From positions 2,920,001 through 2,984,000 of the forward strand of contig WAEK01000006.1 in assembly GCA_011634665.1 (NCBI GenBank): a DNA stretch of 64,000 bases. Reading direction: 5' to 3'. This document shows, piece by piece, positions 10,377 to 22,600 of the stretch. The position numbers and the translations under genes are program-made. The notes beneath the pieces are model-generated. The model made no database searches, had not been told where the DNA came from, and worked only from the letters and a program-made list of their open reading frames with translations. Within the stretch, counting starts at the first letter, position 1; every line of letters begins with the position of its first letter. This stretch comes from Mortierella sp. BCC40632. Its lineage: Eukaryota > Mortierellomycota > Mortierellomycetes > Mortierellales > Mortierellaceae.

Positions 10377-13300
10377 ATGGACGACTTTGACAACTTTGAG
10401 TTCATCGACTACACGACGTCGGGACCATGGGAGAGATTCATCTCTCAAATCGAGGATACATTACGGTCATGGGGTTTAGTCGATGGCGCCCTTGGAGTTT
10501 TTGATCCCCAGTTCGTCGCCGCCTCCGCCGCTGCAGCTGAAAGAGTCGCGACCGAGGATATCCGCCAGGGAGACAACACTCATCTCCACGGAGGAAGTAA
10601 ACAGAAGCGACGCGGCTCTACTATCCTCCTTTCGCCCAAAGCTACCTCTCTTCCCCGGAATACACATCAGGTCAAAGAGATGCTTAGTCTAGACGACGCT
10701 ACCTATGCATTCTCCTACCAGTACCATCCTGCGGGTGCAAGACTGGCCGAGGGTCAAGAGGGCATCGATCTAGAGTTTTTACCGACCACACTGGATGGCG
10801 TGCAGCACCATGTTCTTCACCGATGGACATCTTTGACCCACATCCTCATCATCTCTCCTGTAACGATCTCAGATATCTTTGCGTCGTCTTCTATGTCTTC
10901 TTCTGGAACCTCAGCCGTCATTGATCTCGGCAGCGCAAAAATGCTCCTGTCATCTTTTGCCATCGCCTTTCAAAACACAGGTTGTAGTATCCCTGTTTTT
11001 GTACCAACAGGACAACCTTGGAACATGACTTTTGCAGGACTTGGTATCAGTCCGCAGCTTTATTCGTCAGTCCTGACCATCGATGGACAAGAGACTATGC
11101 TGGATGTCATGGAGGAGCTTGACTCGGACCAGGCCACTGAGATTCGATTCAATACTGTCCTCATCCCTTACCCACCTGTCCAATATTCCCATCTGAGTGG
11201 TCTCCTGGATCTTTTTATAGAGCGCATGGAGATTAAGGACACAGACGCGTCGCTCCTTTCAAGCGGTCGGTCTCTTAGGGAGCGAATCCGGGTGGCAGGA
11301 CTTGTCAGCTACGATCTTGTGAACTGGAACGATGATGACTGGAAACGCTGGAAGCAGCCCGCAGATACCTCCGAGCGAGCACAGTCTAGAATTCAACAGG
11401 ATGACGGCCGGGATGGTGCCATTGCGAGTAGCCCGCAGCTTAATGAAGACATGGAAAGTTCGCTCGAGACACCTCATGCTGAGATGGATATGGAGGATAT
11501 CAAGACAGAAGGGAGACGACTATCAACTTTGCCTATACCCGTACTCCCCTTTGGCCCAGTACAGGATCCGCTAGATTCGTTAAAATTGACTGCACGGTTT
11601 GGTAGGTTGTCCCACGTGGCATGGGTGGCATTAGGTGGGGTCACTACATACGACAAATTAATGAGCGGACATAATTAACCTAACCTCTTGATTTTTTTTT
11701 TTTTTTTTTTTTTTGCTAAATAGCCACTGCACCAAGCACGTTCTACATAGATAGTGGAAGCCTCACCGAAATGGATGCTGGTCATGCCAAAATCTGGCTC
11801 CTCCTGGCCTCGTTCAAGTCGGATGACTATGGAGTCTTGTTTGGCATCCTAGAGGACGCGATTGGCTCTTGGAGCTCGGAGGATCGAGGCCACAGTACAA
11901 ACGGCGATCCATCCGAGTCCCATCGATCGTATGGGTCTTTACTTAGCAAGAGAGCCAGACCTGTCCAAAGCATCGTCACCATGGTTGATGCATTGGACGT
12001 AGAAAACATTTTAGAGGCTCTCTTTGATCCACTGGCCGCAGCCGTGCCCCAACCGCAACCTTCGCCTTTACACTTCCGTCTACAAGTAGAAAAGGAGCGG
12101 CTACGTCTGATTCCTGCCGAGGAACTTGGACTCCAATTCCGACATGCTACTACGGTTCCATTCAACTCTTTTCTTTGGAGAATGCTCCAGTACTTGTTGG
12201 ATGTGATCTCTCCTAATTCTGAAATCGCATATGCGACTTCTGTCATGGGCTTTATGAAAGTGCTCTGGTCCGAGCTTCTGAAAAAATTCTATTCTCACTG
12301 GGAAAACAGTCAGTTGATTCCGTTGGTCGACATTTATGGCGAGTGTCTCCCTGGTGGCCAGTTCAAATGTCAGGACCATGGATCGGAAGAAAAGAAGCCA
12401 GTGGCCATTGATCACCGCTACAGTCTGCTCCACCAAAAATTAACTATGCTCAATTGCTGTATCGCTCGGCAGATATCACGCAATAAGGAGTCTCCCGGGG
12501 CTATTCACCCTATCCAGAGGCGTCCTTTGGATGATCCTAGCCCTCTTCAAGAAGACCTCACTTCTTCCACCTCGACTATCTCTCCCACGACCTCACCAGC
12601 GTCCGAGACTGGCTATGGTGCTCATCTCCAAAACCTGCTGCATGGCCTCTCGGACATTTCTCGACCAAGATCTGCAGATGTTGTGCCGATGGCGAAACGG
12701 TTAATACAGTCTGTGAAGAACAAGCGAGCAAGCTCTCCTGCAGGCTTTGGTTTTGGTGGTTCGCGCTTACCTTCTGATCATTTAACAATGATGACCGACT
12801 CAACAGAGCCAGCCTTCTCCATGATCCCCTCAGTCCCAATACCACAGAGAAACAGGCATCTCCAACGAATCGGCAGTAGTTCACGGAACCAAAACAATCT
12901 TCGTCGGCGGTCCATGTCGTCGGCCGTGATAATGGCCAGTGATGATGAAGATGAAGATGTGTTTTATGATACGATGGAGCCTATCGAGATTAGCGAGTCG
13001 ATTCTAGAGCATCCAGGGGACATGCCATCGTTTTCGGAAGCCCAACGTCGAGCGCAATCGTTGACCGAGTCGTTTGTGACCCTCAAATACTCTTCGAGTG
13101 CTGACTCTCATTCTGGGGTTCTTGTGAACGATTTGGATCAGACGACGGTGAGTTCGAGTGGACCTGATCCGAAGGAAGTGAAGGGAGAAGGAGAGAGTGA
13201 AGGAGGATTAAGACCGTTGAAGGATCTGAAGCTTCTCAAGACGGGAGCGCCGTTGATGATTCCTAAGTTGCAAGAGTCTGGGTTTATGACGGACGATATG

Positions 13301-13721
13301 ATTCAGCAACAGGCAGAGTTGTTTGAGACGCTTGGGTCGTCATCAGATGGAGCCAAGATGCGTGCCAAGATACAATCGAAGCAGCTTATCTCAGGTGAGT
13401 GCTTTTTCCCCTTTTTTACTTGACTCTAATGTTGATACGAGGACCTTTTTATTTGGGACTGTGTCGGTATTGTGTACGTGTGTGAATAGATATGGAGGCC
13501 TTCAAGGCAGCCAACCCAGGCTGTGTCCTGGGAGACTTTATTCGATGGCATTCACCCAAGGATTGGGTCGAGGACCGTAACGAGATTAGTGCCAGAATGG
13601 CAGATGCTGGAAACTATTGGCAAGAACTGTGGGCGGTAAGGTTTTGCTATTGCTGTTGCTGTTGATCAAGGGATTGATAGGAGCCTATCTAACGATTCTC
13701 TCTTTCTTTCTTTCTTTTTCT

Positions 13722-13761
<40 letters not shown>

Positions 13762-14831
13762 ATAGAACGCAAAACGCATCCCCGTGTCTCGACAGACACC
13801 ACTGTTTAACCACAATCAGGAAGCAGCCAAGGTCTTGTTCTACCTCGATAGTCTTTCCAACAGCCAGCTCTTTCTCCAGTAGGTGACTATCCTTTCCTTG
13901 TCTCGTATCCCATGATCGCCCCTCCTCCTCCTTGAAAATCCTGTCGATCTAGGTTTTATCTCTTTACTATTTTTTTTTGTTATATCAATCTGACAATTAA
14001 TTTCTTTTCTCCTTCCTTGTAGACTTTTGCCTTCCATGTGTTTGCTTGCATACGACACGCTTGTTTCTCATCCAGTTGCTTCGTGTATCCGGCCTGTGGC
14101 AGAGAGTCTTCGAGAACTGGCGCATGAACTCAAGTCATTTCCGTGGAATGAGCTCACGGATGAGGATAATTTGACGTTGGATATTATCCTAGACAAGTTT
14201 TGTGATGTCGAGCTTCTTATGGGAAGAGCCATCGCTCTTGTGCGGAAGGTAAGATTTCTTTAGGCCTTTGACTCTTTTCCTTTTTTTTTGTTTTTATTCT
14301 TCAAGACGGACTCATCATTATTTTTCTCTCTCTCTCTCTCTCTTTTTTTTTTGCCCTGTAAATTGCAATCTAGTTTCCGGAGCAGTATAGTCTGGTGGAA
14401 CGGATACTGATATCCCAGGAGACAGTGATCCAAGACGGTCCAGAGCGAGAGAGTGCTTACGATCTGTTTTCCTTGGGAGGTAAAAAAAAAAAAACTCGTT
14501 AGCAGTTCTTTACCTCTATGGAGTCTACTTTCTTTCTTTTCTTACTAATTTGACCTCTACATATTCTGTTCACCCCCATTGGCATTTAGGATCGTTACAC
14601 TCTTCATTCCCACAACCCACCTCTCGTGAATATGTGATCGAGATTGAAGACCCTCCAGCAACGGTTCTGGATTCTTCTGTGATTGCTGGTCCCGAAGAGA
14701 CAGACGAGATGACTTCTTCCACTTTTCTTCCTTGGAGCGCGAGACCATTGCGTCGTCGCATGTATACCTGTTTCAAAGAGTCTGAAGTCCGGATCTTCGA
14801 GTCGATTGTCAAAGACGGCTTGTATATGTAG
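10377..14831 (+). CDS. RAB3GAP1: Rab3 GTPase-activating protein catalytic subunit
   Basis: Seven exons: 10377..11601, 11724..13394, 13490..13635, 13766..13878, 14023..14248, 14374..14479 and 14590..14831, all GT-AG with matching phases, coding for 1242 residues (human about 981). The N-terminus FEFIDYTTSGPWERFISQIE is the hallmark start of the family. The catalytic Rab3GAP region spans exons 2-5: FNSFLWRMLQYLLDV, MEAFKAANPGCVLGDFIRWH, ISARMADAGNYWQELW, and RIPVSRQTPLF followed by AAKVLFYLDSL. Exon 7 ends with LRRRMYTCFKESEVRIFES. The extra length is disordered Ser/Thr-rich sequence in exon 2, including acidic DDEDEDVFYDTM. With the non-catalytic subunit (not in this window) the complex acts on Rab3 in animals and as exchange factor for Rab18. 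Here a general role in Rab cycling and lipid-droplet or ER traffic is inferred. Confidence 0.93.
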
Positions 14832-15069
14832 CCTTTTCCCCAATTTTTTTTTTCTTTTCTTTTCTTTCACTTGCTTGTTTTTTTTTTATAGCCAGGAAAA
14901 AAAAAAATACTTTTTTTTCCAATAAGAAAAAGTGACGAGTTTATTACATGGTTTCCTGAGGAGAAGGAGTAGGAGAGGAGGATTTTTTTTTTTTTTGGGG
15001 GGGAGAGGATTCTTGTCTACATTGATATATATTGTCTTTTCTTTCTTTCTTTCTTTCTTTCTTGCTTTC

Positions 15070-18020
15070 TTAAACAGCACCATATCGTCGCATGATCCAG
15101 ATCTTGTCCTCGACTTGGACCTGGAATGGGCTACATCCCTTCCAGAGCTGGGCCCAAGACTCTTTGGCCAACAGAGAAACATTCTCTGGAGACTGAACTG
15201 CCGCAGTACAGGTCTGCTTGACTTGACTCAAGGCAACACGTCCAATGCCTGCATAACCAGGAACAGCCTCAATGACCTCAAAGTCATTCTTGTGATACTC
15301 GGGAGTCGAAGTCAACAAATGGGTGTAATGGAGATAATCCTTGGGAGAGGTGTGCGACTCAATCTTGGAATAGGTCCAGGGCAATGTCTTTTCATTTGAT
15401 CCAATCTCGCCAAACCGACTGCATCCTGTCTCGGCTGCGACTCCATCAATATGAACATAGGCTATAGCATGTTTGTAAAGAAAAAAATAAGGAGGGGGGG
15501 GGAGCGAATAGGAAGAGAAAAGGTGGTGTGAGTATTCTACCAGCTATGTTTCAAAAGAGCCGTCGTTGTCGATTTCTTTTTCTTTTTCAAACCAGGGAAC
15601 ATGTATTGAAATCAAAGAAGGAAAGAGAGAGGGAGAGGAAAAAAAAAAAAAAAAAAAAAAATTACCAGCTGTGAAATGAGGCAACTCCAGTTCATGAAGT
15701 CGCTTCAATGCTTGTCCTCCGGGATAATTTTCGCTCGAAACGATGGCCTGTAGCACACTGGTCACAAAGTTGAGGCCCAACAAGGCAAAGAGTCCCACAG
15801 CCAAGATGCGGTAAGCAATCGTCTTGCGCTTTAGACTGGTTCAAAGGGAAATGAGAGCGTCTCACCAAATGTTAGTCTTTTTACATTCACATCTCTTTCT
15901 AGAGAGAAAAAAACTTACACCCAAGAAAGAGTAACGGCAGCACCAAGGTTCAGGATTGGGACGACATAGATCACAAATCGCCACTCCTTATGACCAAGGA
16001 ACGAATAAAGCGAGACAAAGATCGTGGCAGGCAACATGTATCTTCGGAATCGTTGTTCAACCACCAAGGCAGCCAACGCAAGTGGCAAGGCCACTCCCGT
16101 AATCTTGGGCAACAAGGTAGTAAAATAGGCATGCCAGGGACTGACTCCCCAAGCCGAGGACTTGCCCTCCACAGCATTAAACCAAAACACAACTCCCTCA
16201 GCCCAAATCCATCGTCGCCAGAACCAAGAGTCAACTGCCACGGCCAATCCGACACTGACAAGACCAGCCTTGATTCCCTCGACCACTGTTTCCCAGAACC
16301 AGATACGGGTCATGGCCAATTCGAGCAAGACAATGGGACCCAAGAGAATGACCAGTTCGGATCGGAAGAGGACAGTTGCAAAGACAAGGCAATCAATCAT
16401 GCGCATCAGTTGACGCTCGGTCTCGTACTTGGTCACGGATCCGTTTGTGGGTGCTGAAGCCCGCATCCAGTACGAATAAGCCAAGTTGACTAACGGGAGG
16501 AAAATTGTATGGGTTGTATAAATATCGCATAAAACGGGATGTATGAGTGTTTTTGTGAGCAACTCCAAGGTCGAGTTGGTTTTTGAAAGACCTTGTCCAA
16601 TGCCATTTTCGGCTGTCCATATTTAAAAGAAGAAAGAAAGAAAGAAAAAAAATGAATAGAGATCTTACCAAGACCAAGGGCAAAGATGTTGGGCAATGTC
16701 CTGCCAGCATAGAACATCCAATGGAACTGACAGCTCGAGACGACCATGAAGAGCAAACGAACATTTTTTCCAAATTGATGCTGAATCCCCTTTCCGAGTT
16801 GACGCCAGCCAAAGTATGTGTAGAATCCCAAGACAAGGCGGACTGATAAGATAGAGGAGAAGGAGGAGAGTGTGTGAGATGTAGAGAAGGGAAAAGAGAG
16901 ACAATGGCAAGTATCTTTTTTTTGTTCTATGTTCTCTTGTTCTCATGGATCAAGGTTCATCAGGTATCCCATTCAAAGTCATTTTGTTGAGAGAAAAGAG
17001 AAAGAGACACTCACCAATGACTTGTCCAGCAATGCTCTTGGGGAGAGCCAGGGCAGGAGAAAGGATCTTGGCCAGAGCCATGAAGGGCCAACTAGAGACA
17101 GCCAACAGCAAGGGACCGACAAATGTCCTTGGTACCGCGCCTGGGAAGAATAGATGGTCGTACTACACAGTTCCGAATAAAAATATATATTTATAAAAAA
17201 AAACCACACACCAATGGGTAGATGGTAGATGACCCCATTCAAGGATAGAGAGAGAGAGAGAGAGAGAGACAGAGCATATCGCGTAAGCGTGTGGAATGCG
17301 GAATGCGCAGGTTGATCGGACTAGCAAAAAAAAAAAAAAAAAGCTTTTTTTTTCTCTCTCCCCGCCGAGCGGGAAGAAAAGAGAAAGAAAGAAAGAAAAA
17401 AAAAAGACGTTGAAAGGTGTACAGGACTAAAAAAGACAAAGGGGAGGAAACAAAAGGACACACACACACATTCACACATAATCACATACCTGCTGCACAT
17501 TCTCGCGCGATACTCCAAGGGTCAAGATATCATGCGTCGCCTGGAGATTAAAGCTTTCCTCAACCTTGGTAAAAGGTGCCACCAGGACATGAAGCACAAT
17601 CAACAAAAGCAATCCCGACTCGACCACCTTTGCCAAGGTCTCTTCCCGTCTTGATCGAGGCTCCTGCTTGACTTGATCCTCCGTCTGTGAATCCAAGTCA
17701 AATTTGGAAAAGGAAGAGGTTGAAGAGCTGGTCGAGACAGTGGAAGAGGACTTTCCTGAACTGGTCCTCGTGATGGTCGTCGTGGTTGTCGTGACAACTC
17801 CGTGAGCAGTCGAACCTACTCGACGATGAACAATACGAGGTCCACTTTCATTCTCACTTCCGTTGTTACTGCCGCCGCTATTGCTGCTACTGCTACTGCT
17901 ACTGGTGATGACACTGTAACGCTTGACTGTCGTGCCACCGTTTTGAGTTCCGTTGGTGGACTTTGATGAATGCATGGCCTCGGCTGGATGAGCCTGCTCT
18001 TTCATCTCGCTCGTAGTCAT
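15070..18020 (-). CDS. ALG12: Dolichyl-P-Man:Man7GlcNAc2-PP-dolichol alpha-1,6-mannosyltransferase
   Basis: Six exons: 18020..17490, 17162..17015, 16842..16669, 16489..15919, 15835..15666 and 15461..15070. All introns are GT-AG with consistent phases, giving 661 residues. ALG12 adds the eighth mannose to the lipid-linked N-glycan precursor on the lumenal side of the ER. Signatures of this GT22 enzyme are TKVEESFNLQATHDIL with its Glu-Glu pair (about residues 151-166), YDHLFFPGAVPRTFVGP, FHWMFYAGRTLPN, HKEWRFVIYVVP, NYPGGQALKRLHEL and YVHIDGVAAETGCSRFG. The sequence is hydrophobic throughout, as expected for a polytopic enzyme. Unusual is an N-terminal extension of about 125 residues rich in Ser, Thr and Asn before the first membrane segment; fungal and animal homologues usually start close to that segment. 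The ATG at 18020 was chosen because upstream sequence is GA-repeat leader. The gene is convergent with RAB3GAP1, 238 bases apart. Confidence 0.92.
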
Positions 18021-18794
18021 TTTGATCTTTTTTTTTTTCTTCTTCTGTCTCTGAATCTCCTCTCTCTCTGTTTCTTGGTCGAGGTTTTCCCTAGAGTGTT
18101 TCCTATTGAATGGTTGGGGAAGGTGTTGGGATGGAATTCCTACGGAGAGGGGGAGGGGGTTAGGATGAGGAGCCGGATGAGTGGCGACTGGGAGTGGCAG
18201 AATGGGGCGCGGGAGGAAAGAGAGAGAAAGAGAAAGAGAGAAAGAGAGAAAGAGAGAGAGAGAAAGAAGGCGAAATGAAAGAGAGAGAGAGAGAGGCGCT
18301 CTTAAAGCCCCGAAGCCTATCAAAGAGTGTGAACTGAAAGGAACAAGGGACGGGAAGGAAACAGACGCGGTCGGGTCAACCCATCAACCCATCAACAGCA
18401 AAGCAGAGAGCATGGGCGACATCTCTCTTTCTCTCTTTCTCTCTATCTCTCTATCCACTCCACCCGACTACAACTGTCCCGTTTCTGAAGAACGCACAGG
18501 CATCTCTCCTCCTCCTCCTCCTTCTCCATCAGGCACAGAAACACACACAGCAAAGGTACTCTTCATCCAATGGGTCCCTCTTCCCTTCTACATACCTTTC
18601 TCTCAATTACTCTTTCCACTCCATCTCTCTGTGTATACTTTTTTTCATCCACCCACTTTTCTGTCTCTCTTAGAGCCTATCCTTCCATCCACTGGCTGGC
18701 ACGCGTTCCCATTGTCCGTCCCACTCTCCCCCTCCTTCTCCGCTGCCTCCACGTCAGTCGACAGCTCCTGGGTGTGTGGTCTTTTTTTTTTTTT

Positions 18795-18830
<36 letters not shown>

Positions 18831-19280
18831 GCACAACGCATACACAGACACACCCCTTGTTGTTTATGCGCATGCTCCGTCCACTCCACTTTTTGCTGTT
18901 GTCACACATGCTGGTTGTATGTTGCAACATACAGCAACATACAGCAACATACAGCTGAATATTGCAGATAGTAGTCCATCGTAAGTGTGTGTGTTTGTTT
19001 GTGTGTGTGGGGGGGAGGAGGAGGAGGAGGAGGAAGAGGAAGAGAGGAGTGCTCAAAAGTAGACCACAAAGGGCGGGAGGAGAGTTTTCCCTTTATCTTT
19101 TTGAAAGGAAAGGGGAGAGGAAAAAGAGGACGGAAAAAAAAAAAAAAAAAAAAAAAAAGAGAGATGGTTGAGATGGTTTTCTTTTTCCTCACTCCTTTCC
19201 TTTTTTTTTTTCCTACTCCACGTCAAGGCAACCAAATGTCTATGCATGTTGAAAGGAACATGCAGCTGTTACTCCAGAGG

Positions 19281-19330
<50 letters not shown>

Positions 19331-19644
19331 ACAACACAACCCTGGTCTTTTTTTGCTTTTTTCTTTTTTCTCATCTTTTGAGCTTTTTTTCTTTTTATCA
19401 AGTGAGAAAGGGTTCTACATATACTGGAAAAGGAGGGTGCTGTTGATACAAGGCTACATGGAGGGAAAGGGAAGGAAACTTTTTTTTTTGCTTCCAAGAT
19501 TCGTCGGTCTTTTTTTTTGTTGTTTTCTTGCTAGTCGATTTGGTCTTTCGCCATCATCTTTTTCTTGGGAAGGGGGGTTTTCTTTTTCATTTTCATTTTC
19601 TTTTTTTTTTTTCTTGCTCCAATTTTTTGTTTTTTCATTTTTCT
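18021..19644. other. Gene-free spacer, microsatellite-rich
   Basis: Between the ALG12 start and the RIM15-like stop. It holds GA/CT runs (18215-18295, 18421-18455), a CA run (18808-18830), three copies of a 10-bp unit GCAACATACA (18924-18954), an A24 tract (19135-19158) and a GA run of 45 bases (19284-19328). Long open frames here are repeat translations (poly Ser/Leu, Arg/Glu) and are not supported as genes. The ALG12 promoter must lie in the left part. Confidence 0.6.
19284..19328. repeat. GA dinucleotide microsatellite
   Basis: About 22 uninterrupted GA units in the spacer between ALG12 and the RIM15-like gene. Confidence 0.9.
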
Positions 19645-22600
19645 TCAGCCCTGTGCTGCCGCTACAGGTTCACTCGCTGTTGTTGTTGTCGTCGCCGCTG
19701 TTGTTGTCGCTGTTGCTGTCGCTGTTGCTGTTGCTGTCGCTGTCATCGTCGTGGTTGTTGTCGGTTCCTTGACTTCATGCTCTTCATCAGACTCTTCGGC
19801 CTCTGCAGCAACCGTCGATAAAGCTAAAGCTGAGGAAGGTGTGGAAGGTGTTCCTGATCGAACCGGAGTCACCCCTTCTGCTTCGCCCACCATCACCTCC
19901 AAACTAGAAGAAGAAGAGGTAGATGGCAATGGAGGAGGCTGTCCAGAAGAAAGAGTGGATCCTTTAAATAACCCCTTGGACTCTTTCTCCCTATCCTTCT
20001 CATACAACAACATCGCTGGGCGAAGTGAAATCGAGGTCCCCGCTGACGAGGTGGAAGCAGATCGTCCCTTCAACATTCGATGACTCTCTGTCAATGCTCC
20101 CATACTCGTCGCACCTAGTCCAACATGCATTGGAGCTGTCTCCCGATTAGGGGTCGGGACCTCACTCACGGTTGGTTGAATCGGACAAAAGAATTGGAGA
20201 CGTTTCTCAATCTCTTCTCGTGTCACGGGCTTGACCATCATATAGTCAAAGATCTGAGCAGCCAAATCCGGGAATGCTGTGACGGCCACGATCGGTGTCA
20301 ACGAATTGGTGTTTTGAGTGGACTTGATCATTCGAGTCGCTGTCTCTCCATCGACTAAAAGAAGAAAATGTATCCGTTTGTTAGTATCCTGTTGATCCGT
20401 GTGAGAGGAATCCAAAAAGGTTTACAAACAAACAAACAAACAAACAAACAAACAAAGCACAAGGCGCTTTTCTTCATAAAAGGAAAAGGATAAATGAAAA
20501 AAAAAAAAAACTTACTGATAGGCATGCGAATGTCCATAAAAATAATGTCAAACTTGACACTTCCCATAGCACATCGGATCGCCTCTGCTCCATTCCGGAC
20601 AACAACACATCGACAATGCAATCGCGTCAAAATCGTTTCCAGAATCTTGGCACTAATCGGGTTATCATCCACCACCAAACAATCCCTTGATCGATTCGCC
20701 TTACGAATCGCTCCCTTGGCCGTCGATCGCAACGTCGCCGTCGCCTTGAGAGAGTGTCTACTAGATCGAAGTCCCGTTGCACTGCTGGTACTACCACTTC
20801 GTCGATCTCGCGTATGGTTAACCTGTGGCAAGTTCTTGACAGGTCCTGTCGGAGACGTGGGCGAATTGGTATTGCCCGGGATCACAAATGGATGGATCTC
20901 TGTATGACTCGAACTATGCGTCCTTGGTCTCAAAGGCATCGAAGACCGTCGTGTCGCTTGGATCTGCTCCGAAGGTGTTATCACATCCTTGGACGGATCC
21001 TCTCCAAACGCCACAGGCACTGAGGCAGACCGCTGGGGATGGTACTCTGTCGGTTCCTGAGGAGTCCCTCCACCTCCATCTGTCGTTCCTGGAAGCTGAC
21101 TACCAAGTGTTCCACCCGATCCCGAGGATGAGGGAGAATCCTTGGGCGAATACGTAAAGTAGTTCTTGCCCTCGAATCGCAATGGTGGGGTATTGGCGAG
21201 CGTTGTCATGGATCGATGCTTGTTCCTGGCAACTCCACCAGTACCACTGCCATTACCAATCGCTGGATTACTTACTCCAACCATGGCATGACTCGATCCA
21301 GGTGTACCAGGAGTCTCTGTCGAGAATTCCGAAATTGACGAAGACAAACTGCTGCCACTGTTGGAGGCAAAGGCATTGTCGGATCTCAGTTTACGAATCA
21401 CATCGTTATTAGCCTTTTCAAGAACAGGCAAATTAATGAACGCAAACGTTCCAAAGTCTGCCGTCGCATCATCCTTGGAAGAGGACTCGGGTTCTTTTTC
21501 ATCTCCCAGAGTCGATGGTGTTTGGGCCCTAGGCGTCGCTGTCGCGTCCGTCTTTTGAATATCTAGAGAAAGTCCCATCGGCGTAGTGCTAGACTCTTCT
21601 GTCGCTGCTGGAGTCACTGCTTGAGATGAGGTTGTAGTAGAGATGGTGCTGTCTCTCTTGGCAATAGCATTGGCCATGGCTGGGATATCCTTCAGATCCG
21701 GAACATCGTCGCCAAAAGATCCCATCTTGGCTCCTCTCACGTCAAAGTAATCCGTGTCCTCAATGTCCGCGGGAGCAGGCACAAAAGCAGGTCGTTCCGA
21801 CAAAAGTGTATCCCAGTTGATACCCTTGAAGAATGGATGGTTCTTGACTTCTTCAGCGCCATTGTAACCAAGTCGACGTTCGACATCGGTACTGAGAAGA
21901 CGTTCCATAAAGTCGCGTGCCTCTGGAGAAATCTCGAGCTCAGATTCGTGCCAGTCAATATCACGAGATAGAATGTTTTCAAACACCTGCTCGGGTGTCT
22001 CTCCATGGAATGGAGGGCATCCATACAGAAACTCGTAGCAGATAACACCAAGAGCCCACTGACGTAGAAAAATAATAATAATAACAATCATTGCGGAAGA
22101 TACATTTTGGTTAGTCCAGCTCTCTCTTACAAATAATGTTTGTCACTCTGACATTGCGGAGGAAATTCTAATAGGTTCAACTTACCCAGTCTACCATGGC
22201 ATCTTGACTCATTCCCAAGACACACTCTGGTGCAAGATAATCCGGAGTACCCACACACTTTTCAGGCGCCTCCTCCTTGAGATCACTCAACAAAAACGAA
22301 GGGGGCATCAGGGGCGAGTTGCTATGAGAAACCTTGGGCGACATGGTGTTGAGTTGGTGCATCGCTCCAGACAAGAACGAGCTCGATGATTTGACACTGC
22401 TTTCCGAAAGGGGGAACGGTGCGTTCGAAGAGTTGGCCAAAACGGCAGCGGCTGGCATCCTTGGCATTTCGGCATTCGGGATGCTGATCGCTACGGATCG
22501 CGCATCAAACGAGGTCGAGCTTGCATTTGACGAACGTCTACTGCGCTCACCCCAATTAAAGTAGGATGGTTGAGAAGGTCCAAGCTTTGGAGTTGGGATC

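Noticed and set aside
16490..16668. Open stretch within ALG12 (ENGIGQGLSKTNSTLELL)
   Set aside because: Family alignment joins TLPNIFALGL directly to VNLAYSYW; the segment between has GT-AG ends and is intronic.
18181..19821. Long plus-strand frames rich in Arg/Glu, Ser/Leu or Phe
   Set aside because: They are translations of GA, CT and T runs, with no conserved segment, or antisense shadows of the RIM15-like last exon.
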